Positions 1-8,474 are shown, numbered from the stretch's first letter. The stretch is DNA of 16,345 nt from Bacteroidales bacterium (GCA_900769345.1 CAAGGJ010000093.1:1-16345); one strand, 5' to 3'. Program-made: numbers and translations. Notes: generated from the sequence alone by a model not told the origin.

Positions 1-99
1 AAATCAGACAGCATTGCTGTCTTAATGAAAGGCTGATTCTTTGTTGTCAGTCAAGCCCGCGGCAGCGAACAAGATGCGCGTAGCGAATCTTGGTACCCC
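1..99. repeat. 99-bp direct repeat, copy 1
   Basis: This block is identical base for base to 155-253. It contains a compact hairpin (stem 6-12 with 16-22, loop ATT), flanked by an outer pair AATCAG (2-7) and CTGATT (33-38). A second inverted repeat CAAGAT/ATCTTG sits near 70-92, and a CCGCGG palindrome near 57-62. The left border may lie outside the window. It resembles a dispersed intergenic palindromic element rather than a gene. No transposase or terminal inverted repeats are visible. Its function is unknown. Confidence 0.85.
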
Positions 100-101
100 A
101 A

Positions 102-148
102 CTGCATATAGGCGACATCGAGCTTGCTCGAAGGGCGGCTATAGGCAG
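102..148. repeat. Palindromic spacer between the 99-bp repeats
   Basis: The 55-bp spacer holds a nested inverted repeat. The outer arms are CTGCATATAG (102-111) and CTATAGGCAG (139-148), pairing 9 of 10. The inner perfect stem is CGAGC-TT-GCTCG (119-130). Unpaired stretches of 7 and 8 bases separate the two stems. It could fold as a two-tier hairpin in RNA or a cruciform in DNA. No function can be assigned. Confidence 0.6.
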
Positions 149-154
149 AAAAAT

Positions 155-253
155 AAATCAGACAGCATTGCTGTCTTAATGAAAGGCTGATTCTTTGTTG
201 TCAGTCAAGCCCGCGGCAGCGAACAAGATGCGCGTAGCGAATCTTGGTACCCC
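155..253. repeat. 99-bp direct repeat, copy 2
   Basis: Second exact copy of 1-99, offset by 154 bases. After the shared terminal TGGTACCCC the flanks diverge. Perfect identity of non-coding copies implies a recent duplication, gene conversion, or an element that spreads as a unit. Together with the spacer it fills the region before the terminator of the first gene. Confidence 0.85.
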
Positions 254-280
254 CGACAACCAGCATCATAAGAAACCAAA

Positions 281-302
281 GGGGCGCCACAAACAGCGCC
301 CC
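281..302 (-). terminator. Probable terminator of the 370-1269 gene
   Basis: A perfect 7-bp GC-only stem, GGGGCGC (281-287) with GCGCCCC (296-302), and an 8-base loop. On the minus strand it lies about 70 bases past the stop codon at 370 and is followed by the T-rich run CTTTGGTTTCTT. The T tract is interrupted, so efficiency is uncertain. No gene is visible between it and the stop codon. Confidence 0.55.
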
Positions 303-369
303 AAAATATCTCTATTCCATAAGTTAAGCAAAAAAATAATCCCCCGAAATGTGAGCACATAACATCGTT

Positions 370-1269
370 TTACTTAAAGTTCTTCTTCAAAAAGTAGGCC
401 TTGCGCAAATCGGCTACTTGGTCGCGTGTCATGTCCTTGATATGGTTGCACGATTTGCCTATAAACTTCACTCTCACATAATTAGCCATTCCCATCGCCT
501 CCACAAGTGCCTCATCATCGCCTTCGAGTATCATATCGAACCATTCCGACACAAATTTGCCATTCTTGCGTGTGTCGAGATGCTTGGGTGTGATGCGATA
601 TTTTTCTCCATTGATTTGAAACTCCACAGCCTGGGTGTCGAGATGGTCGTCGGCATAGTACTGCACCTTGATGCGCATCGGACCCGGACGACCTCCCGTA
701 GGAACTTCGAAATACAGATAAATGGCATTCTTCTCCACCATCGAAGGCGCCGATTTGGGCTTATACACAGTAGCACCCAGACGGTGCTTTGCATCGAAAG
801 AGGCAAGAAGCTGCTCCTGAGTCATGCGTTCTTCATCATATATGCGGCGTGTAACATTGCCAAAGGGACGATAGGTCTCGTGCTTGGGCGCTTTGGCGCG
901 CGCCTCGGCTATATATTTTTCCACATTGGCATCTATCTCCTCTTGTGTCTGCTTGCGCTGAGTGCGCTGTGCTTGCAGTGCACCTGCCGCGGCAGCATTA
1001 CCTCGTGCTATCACTCGTCTCGGATCTTCTTGATTCTTGGGCTTCTCAACCACCACTTCCAGCTCGGCAAATCGTGCTATTGCTGCCTCGCCGCGAATGG
1101 TGACTATGGTGGGCACGGCATGGTCGGGACGACGCACCGGCATTCGAGCCAACTCGATGTCGATAGGCTCCTCGTCGAGCGCTACTGCTATGCTATCCTG
1201 CGAATATGCACTAAAAGCGGTGGTCAGTGCCACCGACAATATAATTACTGTTCTACTGATTTTCTTCAT
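370..1269 (-). CDS. Secreted protein of unknown function (299 aa)
   Basis: I do not recognise this family. The protein starts with a type I signal peptide (KK, then a hydrophobic stretch at residues 6-20, cleavage near AYSQ/D at 22-25), so it is exported. Residues 26-85 are mixed. Residues 86-128 form an Ala-, Gln- and charge-rich, probably helical linker. Residues 165-290 look like a compact beta-rich domain with many Tyr/Phe/Val strands (ATVYKP, IYLYFEV, MRIKVQYY, YVRVKFIG), which may bind a ligand or partner. No catalytic motif is visible. The gene stands alone, divergent from purT across about 180 bases. The ATG at 1269 is the natural start because the signal peptide begins there. A -7-like box lies only 8 bases upstream, so the transcript may have a very short leader. 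The coding call is firm; the function is open. Confidence 0.85.
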   Translation of the reverse strand: MKKISRTVIILSVALTTAFSAYSQDSIAVALDEEPIDIELARMPVRRPDHAVPTIVTIRGEAAIARFAELEVVVEKPKNQEDPRRVIARGNAAAAGALQAQRTQRKQTQEEIDANVEKYIAEARAKAPKHETYRPFGNVTRRIYDEERMTQEQLLASFDAKHRLGATVYKPKSAPSMVEKNAIYLYFEVPTGGRPGPMRIKVQYYADDHLDTQAVEFQINGEKYRITPKHLDTRKNGKFVSEWFDMILEGDDEALVEAMGMANYVRVKFIGKSCNHIKDMTRDQVADLRKAYFLKKNFK

Positions 1270-1277
1270 AACGACTG

Positions 1278-1285
1278 CAAAGATA
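1278..1285 (-). promoter_or_regulatory. Candidate -7 promoter box for the 370-1269 gene
   Basis: On the minus strand this reads TATCTTTG, matching the Bacteroidota -7 consensus TAnnTTTG. It ends 8 bases before the ATG, which would give a nearly leaderless mRNA. No convincing -33 TTTG box is seen, so this rests on one short motif. Confidence 0.4.
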
Positions 1286-1377
1286 ACACTTACCCGCCTA
1301 TTTATTCGCCATTTTTACCGAAAATATTGCCCGAATGGATTTACTCGCACTTTTTATACCGCTGCCGCTGCGAAAAT

Positions 1378-1408
1378 TTTTTTAATTCACCAATATGGAG
1401 TAAATTTG
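1378..1408 (+). promoter_or_regulatory. Candidate purT promoter (-33/-7 boxes)
   Basis: TAAATTTG at 1401-1408 matches the Bacteroidota -7 consensus TAnnTTTG. A TTTT at 1378-1381 sits 19 bases upstream, where the TTTG -33 box is expected. Transcription would start near 1415 and leave about 35 bases of AT-rich leader before the ATG at 1451. No PurR-type operator or riboswitch fold is seen. Confidence 0.45.
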
Positions 1409-1450
1409 CGACACCAAAACTTTATAAAACTTTTATATTATTCAACAATC

Positions 1451-2647
1451 ATGACAAGTATCGGATCAGTTATGACAAGCAAGGGCAAAAAAGCACTATT
1501 GCTTGGAAGTGGAGAATTAGGCAAAGAAGTAGCAATCGAACTTCAGCGCTACGGCGTGGAAGTGGTGGCGTGCGACAAATACGACAACGCTCCGGCTATG
1601 CAGATTGCTCACCGTCGCCACGTGTTCAGCATGCTCGACGGCGCCAAACTGCGCGAGGTTATCGAGACCGAAAAGCCCGATTTCATCATTCCTGAAGTGG
1701 AAGCAATAGCCACTCCCACGCTTGTAGAACTCGAGAAGGAGGGCTACCATGTCACACCTACCGCCAATGCAGCCTACCTCACCATGAATCGTGAAGGCAT
1801 ACGCCGCTTGGCTGCCGAAACTTTGGGTATCACCACTTCGCGCTATCTTTTCGCATCTACCGAAGAAGAATTTCGCAATGCGGTGCACACCATAGGTGTG
1901 CCTTGCGTGGTAAAACCCATCATGAGTAGTTCAGGACACGGTCAGAGTGTTTGCCGTTCGTTCGACGACATTGACCGCAGCTGGCACATAGCTCAAGAAG
2001 GCGGTCGCGCCGGTGCCGGCAGAGTTATCGTGGAGGCTTTTGTGGATTTCGATTACGAAATCACGCTCCTCACCGTGCGCAACATTCTCGGCACTCAATA
2101 TTGCGAACCTATTGGTCACATACAAATCGATGGCGACTATCGCTATTCGTGGCAGCCTCAACCCATGAGTCCCGTTGCCAAAGCCAAGGCTCAAGAAATA
2201 GCAAAAAAAGTTACAGACGCTCTCGGAGGATACGGAATATTCGGCGTGGAAATGTTTATTAAGGGTGACGAAGTGATTTTCAGCGAAGTTTCACCTCGTC
2301 CGCACGACACGGGTATGGTGACTATGATTTCGCAAGACCAAAGCGAATTTGCCCTTCACGCTCGCGCTCTTCTCGGTCTTCCGGTGCCTGAAATTCGTTT
2401 CTACGGCCCTTCGGCTTCGCGCGCTGTGGTAGTGGAAGGCGACACCGATACTCTCGATTTCCACAACCTCGACAAGGTACTCGAAGAACCTGGCACTCAA
2501 ATGCGCATCTTCGGCAAACCCGAAGTAGTGGGTCATCGACGCATGGCTGTAATCCTCGCCACCGACGTTGATGTGGAAGCAGCAAAAGCAAAAGCCGAAC
2601 GCGCTTACAACAAACTCTCCATAGAAGTTTGCCCTCGCAAAAAGTAA
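1451..2647 (+). CDS. purT: Formate-dependent phosphoribosylglycinamide formyltransferase (PurT)
   Basis: PurT catalyses the third step of purine synthesis without folate: formate + ATP + GAR gives formyl-GAR, ADP and phosphate, in the cytoplasm. The 398-residue product matches the usual family length (about 390). Its N terminus, with LLLGSGELGKEV at 16-27, is the family hallmark. The ATP-grasp core includes VKPIMSSSGHGQS (154-166, nucleotide loop), VEAFVDFDYEIT (194-205) and the metal/ATP-binding stretch VEMFI...EVSPRPHDTG (266-288). The ATG at 1451 is chosen because it aligns with known PurT starts (MT-x-x-G). A second in-frame ATG at 1472 is possible, and the longer open frame from 1037 is only read-through of non-coding sequence. 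The gene is monocistronic, with its own candidate promoter and a hairpin terminator. Confidence 0.96.
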   Translation: MTSIGSVMTSKGKKALLLGSGELGKEVAIELQRYGVEVVACDKYDNAPAMQIAHRRHVFSMLDGAKLREVIETEKPDFIIPEVEAIATPTLVELEKEGYHVTPTANAAYLTMNREGIRRLAAETLGITTSRYLFASTEEEFRNAVHTIGVPCVVKPIMSSSGHGQSVCRSFDDIDRSWHIAQEGGRAGAGRVIVEAFVDFDYEITLLTVRNILGTQYCEPIGHIQIDGDYRYSWQPQPMSPVAKAKAQEIAKKVTDALGGYGIFGVEMFIKGDEVIFSEVSPRPHDTGMVTMISQDQSEFALHARALLGLPVPEIRFYGPSASRAVVVEGDTDTLDFHNLDKVLEEPGTQMRIFGKPEVVGHRRMAVILATDVDVEAAKAKAERAYNKLSIEVCPRKK

Positions 2648-2674
2648 GAAATCATTGCTATCAGCATAACTATT

Positions 2675-2715
2675 AAGGAGACCGATGCACTTGGCATCAG
2701 TCTCCTTTTATTTTG
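2675..2715 (+). terminator. Rho-independent terminator of purT
   Basis: Stem AAGGAGAC-C-GATGC pairs with GCATC-A-GTCTCCTT (2675-2688 with 2694-2707), one C/A mismatch and a 5-base loop. It is followed by TTATTTTG. It begins 28 bases after the purT stop and lies between convergent genes. The T-rich tail is on the plus-strand side, so it serves purT rather than the opposing gene. Confidence 0.8.
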
Positions 2716-2770
2716 TCAGTACCCTACTGCCTTGTATTGGCAGCTTTTGGTACCATTTATTTGCTTTGTA

Positions 2771-3844
2771 TTACTTGGTTTCAGCCATTATTTCATCCAC
2801 CTTCTTCATCAAGTCTTCGCCTTGCAAGCCGCGCGACAATATGGTTCCGTCGGCTGAGAATACTATGATGTGAGGTATTGTATTGAAGCCGTAAGCATCT
2901 GAAGCTATGTATTGCGAATCAAGTATCTGATCCCAAGGCAGCTGCATATTTTCGATAGCTTGCTTGGTGTCCTCGGGCTTGTCCCAGCATGCCACACCAA
3001 GTATCTTCAAGCCTTTGCCGTCATATTTCGCATAGATATCCTTGAGTGTAGTGCTTGCTTCGCGACGGCACGGACCGCACCAACTTGCCCAGAAGTCCAC
3101 TACCACTACATCGCCCTTGCCTACGTAGTCCGACAACTTCACTTCCTTGCCATTAGCACCCGATACTGCAAAATCCACCATCTTGCAACCTTCCTTGGTG
3201 TTTTCTACGTTCTCGGCAGCCTTTACGAGGCGCTCGAGGCGCTTCGACTGCATATATTCGGCAGGAGCTTTTGCCAATTCGGCTTTAAGTTCTTCGAGGC
3301 TATATTCTTTTCCGTTGAGCCACTGATAGTAAGCATACCATCCGAAAGCGTTGAGCTTATTGGCTTCGTAATGGCGAACCAAGATGTCGTTAAACACCTT
3401 GTCCATCTTCGACAATTCCTCTTCCACCTTCTCATCAGCCCATTGTTCTTCCTTGGCCTGCTTGCTCATCGCTACGGCTTTCTCCTGAAGTGCTGATTGC
3501 TCGGCAATAAGTGCCGCTACCGAATCGTTGAGCGCACCGCCCTTAACTTCCTTGTTTTCCCAGTTGAGTTCAAGCACGCCCGGCTCGAGAATAAATGTTG
3601 CCCTCGATTGGTTAGCAAGCATTCTTGCCACTATGGCACGGTCGATGCTTCCTTTAAATACCACTTGCTTGGTTGCCACTACAGCACTATCGATAGTGTC
3701 GCCCTTATCGTAGTCGATAAGATAAACTGTGTTGCCGTCTTGTGCATCGTCGGCAAATGTTGTTGTCAACGTATACTCTGCTTTTCCACACGACATTGCT
3801 GCCACCAGTGGCAACAGCGCTAAAATCTTTACTAATTTTTTCAT
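2771..3844 (-). CDS. TlpA-like thiol-disulfide lipoprotein with DUF4369-type N domain
   Basis: This is a 357-residue envelope thioredoxin-fold protein, probably a thiol-disulfide oxidoreductase. Residues 1-18 form a lipoprotein-type signal ending AAMSC, with Cys19 the likely lipidated residue. Residues 22-110 fit the DUF4369 N domain common in Bacteroidota (short beta strands, GDTIDSAVV). Residues 110-215 are a charged helical linker. Residues 222-355 are an AhpC/TSA/thioredoxin domain with FWASWCGPCRRE at 251-262 (redox pair Cys256/Cys259) and the cis-proline loop NTIPH at 321-325. Such proteins are often tied to cytochrome maturation or oxidative-stress relief, but no such partner is nearby. 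It has its own candidate promoter and is convergent with purT. Confidence 0.92.
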   Translation of the reverse strand: MKKLVKILALLPLVAAMSCGKAEYTLTTTFADDAQDGNTVYLIDYDKGDTIDSAVVATKQVVFKGSIDRAIVARMLANQSRATFILEPGVLELNWENKEVKGGALNDSVAALIAEQSALQEKAVAMSKQAKEEQWADEKVEEELSKMDKVFNDILVRHYEANKLNAFGWYAYYQWLNGKEYSLEELKAELAKAPAEYMQSKRLERLVKAAENVENTKEGCKMVDFAVSGANGKEVKLSDYVGKGDVVVVDFWASWCGPCRREASTTLKDIYAKYDGKGLKILGVACWDKPEDTKQAIENMQLPWDQILDSQYIASDAYGFNTIPHIIVFSADGTILSRGLQGEDLMKKVDEIMAETK

Positions 3845-3894
3845 CGTTTTATTATTATTTATTTTTTAGGTTGATCTGTGTTTACTCTATTCTG

Positions 3895-3902
3895 CAAATA
3901 TA
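3895..3902 (-). promoter_or_regulatory. Candidate -7 promoter box for the TlpA-like gene
   Basis: On the minus strand this reads TATATTTG, matching TAnnTTTG. It lies in the 93-base gap after the GH3 gene and leaves about 45 AT-rich leader bases before the ATG at 3844. The -33 box is not clear. It suggests the TlpA-like gene is transcribed on its own and not only by read-through from the hydrolase operon. Confidence 0.4.
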
Positions 3903-3937
3903 ATGCAAAATATTGACATTTCGCCCCTATCGGAGAC

Positions 3938-6937
3938 TTAATCGCCTTTAAGATTGGCATATACAGCCTCTTGCATTTTCTTGCGAACATCGAGTTTGGT
4001 AAATGCGGCATTGTTGCGGGTGGGATACACGCGATTGCAAAGGAAGATAAATATTATGTCGTTCTTAGGGTCGACCCAAAATGCCGTGCCTGTGTAGCCT
4101 GTATGCCCCACCACTTCGGCGGGTGCCGATTTGCATGCCGGCGACTTGTCGGGGTTCTTCATATTTGGTTTGTCGAAGCCCAACCCGCGTCGCGAATTAT
4201 CGCTTTTAGTGGTCATAAACAGGTCGACAGTCTCTTTCTTCAAAAATCTATGTCCTCCATACTCGCCACCGTTGAGCCACATCTGCATCAGTTTTGCCAG
4301 GTCGGTAGCATTGCCGAAAAGTCCGGCATTTCCTGCCACGCCGCCCATCATACACGCCATCTCATCGTGAACATAGCCTTTGAGTTGCTGTCGACGCAGA
4401 AAACTATCGTATTCGGTAGCCACCACTTCGTCTACATCGGCCCATTCGAGCGGCATATAGCCTGTGCGATATGCACCAAGTGGTGCAAACACGTGTTTCT
4501 CCACATATTTGTCATGCTCTTCGCCGGTTATGCGTTGCTCTGCATCGAGCAGTAGGCAGAAATTGAGGCAACTATAGCGGAAATTCTTATTTTTGTGCAA
4601 TTTTACTCTATATATTCGTTGCATAATGGTGTCGCACGTCGATTTACCTACATACAGACCTTTGGCTGCTTCGACATCGAAGCCTTCCTCTCGCTGCGAT
4701 TTCACAAGGTCGCTGCGCAAGCGGGCTTTTCGGTTGCCATAGGCTCGATTGTAGAGTTTTATGGTGTTGTCGCCGCGGCGTCGACTTCTGATTAGGCTTC
4801 CTTGATAACTCTTTCGGTCGAACATTATGGTAGGCATAACGAGCGCCGCAGGCATAGCGCTTTCATGAAAAAGAAGATCCTTTATTGTCAAATCTTCTTT
4901 ATCAGTATCCTTGAGTGGAGTAATGTATTTACTTATTTCGTCGTCGAGCTCGAAACCTCCGCTGTCATAGCATTTCATCAGTCCCGCCAGGGTGCCGGTG
5001 GCTTTGGTCACCGAGGCGAGGTCGAAGATGGTGTTATCATCTACTTCGCGCCGAGTCTTGCTGTTGTCGGTATATCCGTAATTGCGATTACAAATCACCT
5101 TTCCGTGTCGCGCCACAAGCACTTGCAGTCCCGAGAAGGCTTTGAGTCGAATTGCCTCACGAGCCATATTATCCATTTGGCTGAGCATCTTTGAGTCCAC
5201 GCCTACTTCCTCGGGTACGGTATATCCGAGGCGAATGGCGCCATATTTCACTCCGGTTCCCGCCTTAGCCAAGCCTGCTATGCTCACCGGAAGCGCCCCC
5301 GACACATCGATGCCGCCAAATATGGCTTGCGCTGCATAGTCTTGCGTCATTTCGGTGTTTTCGTATGCCATAAGCACCGACTCGCAGTGTTTGAGTGAAC
5401 TCGCAAATCGTGCTGCCTGATATGGGCTGATAAATAGGGCTGCCGAAACATGCTTCACCGCTGTGACTATGTTCGACAGAGCCACTCTATTGGCTTCACT
5501 ATTGCTGTGAACTGCCATTATTACCATTTTGTAGCCGCCCGACTTCAGTTTTTCCTTGAGTTCTGCTATGCTCTCGGTGCCGGTGTAGTTATAGCTATCG
5601 ATTTGTGCGTAGTTGGCGCAGCGCTTTTGGAACATCGATTTCAAGCCTTGGCTGTCGCCCATAGTCACCACTGCTATTTTGCACTTTTCGAGGTGCTTCA
5701 CGGGCCAAGCCTTGCCGTGATTCTTCACCACGGTCATCGAGGCTGCCACAAGGCGATGTATCAGCGCGTTGGCCTCCGGCGAATTAACACGATTCACCAG
5801 TCCCTCGATGTCTATTTCGCTATTTCGCCACAATCCCAAAGCATATTTGTATCTTAGCATCTTGCGACACTTTTCATCTATTAAGCCTTGCTTGATTATG
5901 CCCTTTTTCACAGCATCCAACACATAGTCAATCTGTTTTTCGGGCTCGGGCAAGGAGAGCAAAACATCGTCGCCTGCAAGCAATGCCTTTACTGCGGTGC
6001 TGCCTTCAGTCTTTGCCCCGTTCATGGTAAGTGCATCGGTAAATATCAGTCCCTCAAACCCCATCTTGTGGCGAAGCAGCTCGTTGGTCTTCGACGATAG
6101 CGATGTGGGCACGCCACTACGGTCGATAGCGGGCACCGACAAGTGTCCCACCATCACACCCGACAGTCCGGCTTCGAAATATCGGCGAAATGGCAGCAAT
6201 TCGCATATTGTCAATTCGCTAAAACTCTTGTTAACCGTGGGCAGGGTTTTATGCGAGTCGGTAGATGTGCTGCCGTGACCGGGGAAATGCTTGGCAGTGG
6301 AGAGCACGCCGTTATCCTCGAGGCCCTTGGAATAGGCTATTGCCAGACTTGCCACTCGCTCAGGGATTTCGCCAAAGGAACGATTGCCTATCACCGGATT
6401 TTTGGGATTATCGTTAACGTCGAGCACTGGTGCAAAATTTACATGTATACCCAGTTCGCGGCACTCTCGAGCCACTTCGGCACCATAGCGATAGAGCAAT
6501 CGCTCGTCGGTGATGGCACCGAGTATCATATTGCGCGGAAACAGTGGCGCATCGGGCATACGCATCGCCGGTCCCCATTCGCCATCGAGAGTTATCATCA
6601 GCGGCACCCTACTCTTACTCTGTGCATAATTGGTGGCTTTGGCTTGATTGGCAATTTCTCCTTTCGAAAAAAGCAAACCACCTATATGACACTCGCCCAC
6701 CAAGTGGTCGAGGCGCTTATACAGTTCGGGCGAATCGTTGGGCAGAAAGGTCACCACCATGAGTTGAGCCACCTTTTCGCGCTCGTTCATCGTGCTCATC
6801 ACCGAGTCGACCCATCGATTCATTTCAGTCTTATCGGCTCGGGCAAGGATGCCCGTAGTGGCATGCATTACCACTCCGGTCATTACCATCACCATGCTCA
6901 ATACCAGCCGTTTCACAATTCTATTCATCTTTTTCAT
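3938..6937 (-). CDS. GH3 beta-N-acetylglucosaminidase (NagZ-like) fused to class C beta-lactamase-like serine hydrolase
   Basis: The exported 999-residue protein has two enzymes in one chain. Residues 1-26 form a type I signal peptide (cleavage near MHA/TT). Residues 35-370 are the GH3 barrel, with LDGEWGPAMRM (117-127), the NagZ loop KHFPGHG (216-222) carrying the Asp227/His229 acid-base dyad, and the nucleophile Asp301 in FTDALTM. Residues 380-570 are the GH3 C-terminal domain. Residues 580-990 resemble class C beta-lactamases and esterases: SVTK (642-645, catalytic Ser642/Lys645), YSCLN (788-792) and HTG (945-947). The GH3 half should cleave N-acetylglucosamine from peptidoglycan fragments; the substrate of the serine half is unknown (peptidase, amidase or esterase). 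The ATG at 6937 begins the signal peptide; an ATG at 6928 is an alternative, and the open frame up to 7012 is overlap with the upstream gene. It starts 13 bases after the nucleotidase stop codon, so they are cotranscribed. Confidence 0.93.
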   Translation of the reverse strand: MKKMNRIVKRLVLSMVMVMTGVVMHATTGILARADKTEMNRWVDSVMSTMNEREKVAQLMVVTFLPNDSPELYKRLDHLVGECHIGGLLFSKGEIANQAKATNYAQSKSRVPLMITLDGEWGPAMRMPDAPLFPRNMILGAITDERLLYRYGAEVARECRELGIHVNFAPVLDVNDNPKNPVIGNRSFGEIPERVASLAIAYSKGLEDNGVLSTAKHFPGHGSTSTDSHKTLPTVNKSFSELTICELLPFRRYFEAGLSGVMVGHLSVPAIDRSGVPTSLSSKTNELLRHKMGFEGLIFTDALTMNGAKTEGSTAVKALLAGDDVLLSLPEPEKQIDYVLDAVKKGIIKQGLIDEKCRKMLRYKYALGLWRNSEIDIEGLVNRVNSPEANALIHRLVAASMTVVKNHGKAWPVKHLEKCKIAVVTMGDSQGLKSMFQKRCANYAQIDSYNYTGTESIAELKEKLKSGGYKMVIMAVHSNSEANRVALSNIVTAVKHVSAALFISPYQAARFASSLKHCESVLMAYENTEMTQDYAAQAIFGGIDVSGALPVSIAGLAKAGTGVKYGAIRLGYTVPEEVGVDSKMLSQMDNMAREAIRLKAFSGLQVLVARHGKVICNRNYGYTDNSKTRREVDDNTIFDLASVTKATGTLAGLMKCYDSGGFELDDEISKYITPLKDTDKEDLTIKDLLFHESAMPAALVMPTIMFDRKSYQGSLIRSRRRGDNTIKLYNRAYGNRKARLRSDLVKSQREEGFDVEAAKGLYVGKSTCDTIMQRIYRVKLHKNKNFRYSCLNFCLLLDAEQRITGEEHDKYVEKHVFAPLGAYRTGYMPLEWADVDEVVATEYDSFLRRQQLKGYVHDEMACMMGGVAGNAGLFGNATDLAKLMQMWLNGGEYGGHRFLKKETVDLFMTTKSDNSRRGLGFDKPNMKNPDKSPACKSAPAEVVGHTGYTGTAFWVDPKNDIIFIFLCNRVYPTRNNAAFTKLDVRKKMQEAVYANLKGD

Positions 6938-6950
6938 TTTACCATTCTCT

Positions 6951-8474
6951 TCATTTTGCTTCGAAATACATGCGCTTCTCGTTGCTTGCCTTAAGGGTCT
7001 TGCCCTGGGCATCGAGTTGCTTCACATACTCGAGCACATGTTTTCCATATGGCTCGCTATCCTGGTAGAGTATCTTGCCATATTTCAAATCACCCATACG
7101 ACTGCCGCCGTTGGCGAGATAGTCGATGGTTATGAGTATATAATGCTCGTTGGGATTCACTTTCTTGCCATTGATTTTAGCGCTGCGCAAAGTGCCGTCG
7201 CGGTGATACACCACCTTCACGGCGCTGCTGGCTGCATCGCCTCCGCGTCCACCCAAAGCCTCAAACACACGCAGCAGATATTCGCCCTTTATATCTATCA
7301 CCACCAAGCGGTTGTCGAATGGCAGCATCGACTCAATATCGCCTTCGGTAACATCACCCTTAGGCATATTTTGGCGTATTCCTCCACGGTTCATAAGCGA
7401 GAATTGCACATCTTCGCCATATAGCTGACGACCCACTTCTACCACGGCATCGCAAACCCAGTTGCCGAGGCGCTGGTCTTTATTGGTCATTTCGCACTCC
7501 GATGTGGCTATGCGGGTATTCATCTTCTTATTCACTTGCTCGGCATAGGGCGCAAGCCAATCGTTCATGTCGGCATATTGTGCCACGCCACTATCGAGGC
7601 GGCTGTCGATGCTGATGTGCGAGAACACAGCCTTGCCGGTCTCGGTATCGAAGTCTATCTTGCCCATCACCTCGCCTTGACTGCCGTTTTGGCAAATGGC
7701 TATGGCGCGACCATCGGCATTCTTCACCAAGTGCGGACTGCGCGGATGAGAATTAGAGGGATCTACAAGCGTGTGCGAGTGGCCGCCTATCACGAGGTCG
7801 ATATTATGGCTTTTTTTCACTATCTCCACATCGCAGAGCGAGCCGGGGCGACCGGTATGTCCTATGTGCGACACCATCACCACATAGTCGGCTATTCCCG
7901 ACTGCTTCAGATAGTCGGAAAGCTGCAATGCCACCTTTTCGGCATCTACGTATCGTATGCCCGCAAAACTTTTGTCGGCTATCATGCCCTTCGGATTAAG
8001 ATTGATGCCCATAAAGGCTATGCGCTTGCCTGCCACATGCTTTATCACATAGGGCTGAAACACGCCGTCGAGCGCTGTGCCCGACGCATCGTAGTTGGCA
8101 GAGAGTTTGGCGGCTTTTACATGGCGCAGATGAGCTGCAAGTTCGTTTACGCCATTGTCAAATTCGTGGTTACCGGGTATGCATATATCAAACCCGAGGC
8201 TATCGAGTGCCGAATACTCCACATCGCCACGAAAAAGCGAGAAAAACACAGTACCCTGCACTCCGTCGCCGGCATGCACTGCAAGCACATTCTTATCGGC
8301 GTGGCGCACGCTGTCCATCACCACTTTCCAGCGCATTATGCCGCCTTTCCCGCTCTTATTGGGCATCACGGCACTATGAGTATCGTTGGCTGTTAATATC
8401 GTAAGGTGCTCGGCATCGGCAGTTATGCCTATCGTTGTCATAAGCACGAGCAGCGCAATCAATTTCTTTATCAT
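6951..8474 (-). CDS. Periplasmic 5'-nucleotidase / metallophosphatase (UshA-like), second copy
   Basis: The 507-residue exported enzyme should dephosphorylate 5'-nucleotides to nucleosides and phosphate. The signal peptide covers residues 1-21 (cleavage near ADA/E). The N-terminal calcineurin-like metallophosphatase domain (23-300) has all metal-binding motifs: NDTH (30-33), HAGD (67-70), GNHEF (101-105), VSHIGH (201-206) and GGHSH (230-234). The C-terminal 5'-nucleotidase domain (315-490) has NRGGIR (362-367) and MLPFDNRL (383-390), the substrate-side segment, plus YLANGG (452-457). Both domains are intact in one chain. It is a paralogue of the gene just upstream (8537-10048), separated by 62 bases, and is followed 13 bases later by the GH3 fusion. 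The exact specificity (UMP, AMP, UDP-sugars or cyclic nucleotides) cannot be read from the sequence. Confidence 0.94.
   Translation of the reverse strand: MIKKLIALLVLMTTIGITADAEHLTILTANDTHSAVMPNKSGKGGIMRWKVVMDSVRHADKNVLAVHAGDGVQGTVFFSLFRGDVEYSALDSLGFDICIPGNHEFDNGVNELAAHLRHVKAAKLSANYDASGTALDGVFQPYVIKHVAGKRIAFMGINLNPKGMIADKSFAGIRYVDAEKVALQLSDYLKQSGIADYVVMVSHIGHTGRPGSLCDVEIVKKSHNIDLVIGGHSHTLVDPSNSHPRSPHLVKNADGRAIAICQNGSQGEVMGKIDFDTETGKAVFSHISIDSRLDSGVAQYADMNDWLAPYAEQVNKKMNTRIATSECEMTNKDQRLGNWVCDAVVEVGRQLYGEDVQFSLMNRGGIRQNMPKGDVTEGDIESMLPFDNRLVVIDIKGEYLLRVFEALGGRGGDAASSAVKVVYHRDGTLRSAKINGKKVNPNEHYILITIDYLANGGSRMGDLKYGKILYQDSEPYGKHVLEYVKQLDAQGKTLKASNEKRMYFEAK

Noticed and set aside
46..111. Short plus-strand reading frame through the repeat (encoding GSEQDARSESWYP), present in both copies
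   Set aside because: No start codon context, and the frame is a by-product of the repeated hairpin element; identity extends outside any single frame.
1..253. CRISPR array
   Set aside because: Only two repeats, each 99 bases, with a palindromic 55-base spacer and no cas genes; repeat and spacer lengths do not fit.
1037..1450. 5' extension of the purT frame
   Set aside because: It would overlap the divergent gene and its promoter; the family alignment begins at the ATG at 1451.
418..1695. Long plus-strand open frame of 425 codons
   Set aside because: It is antisense to the secreted-protein gene and then overlaps purT in another frame; His- and Cys-rich, low-complexity translation typical of a shadow frame.
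2719..2753. Imperfect inverted repeat GTACC..CTGCC/GGCAG..GGTAC as terminator of the TlpA-like gene
   Set aside because: The pairing is broken by bulges and no T tract follows on the minus strand; not strong enough to call.
6143..6994. Plus-strand open frame of 283 codons opposite the GH3 fusion
   Set aside because: Antisense shadow of a clearly conserved gene; no start context or recognisable motif. The same holds for the other plus-strand frames across 3971-10003.
6938..7012. Extended N terminus for the GH3 fusion
   Set aside because: It overlaps the nucleotidase gene and would bury the signal peptide; the ATG at 6937 is the proper start.
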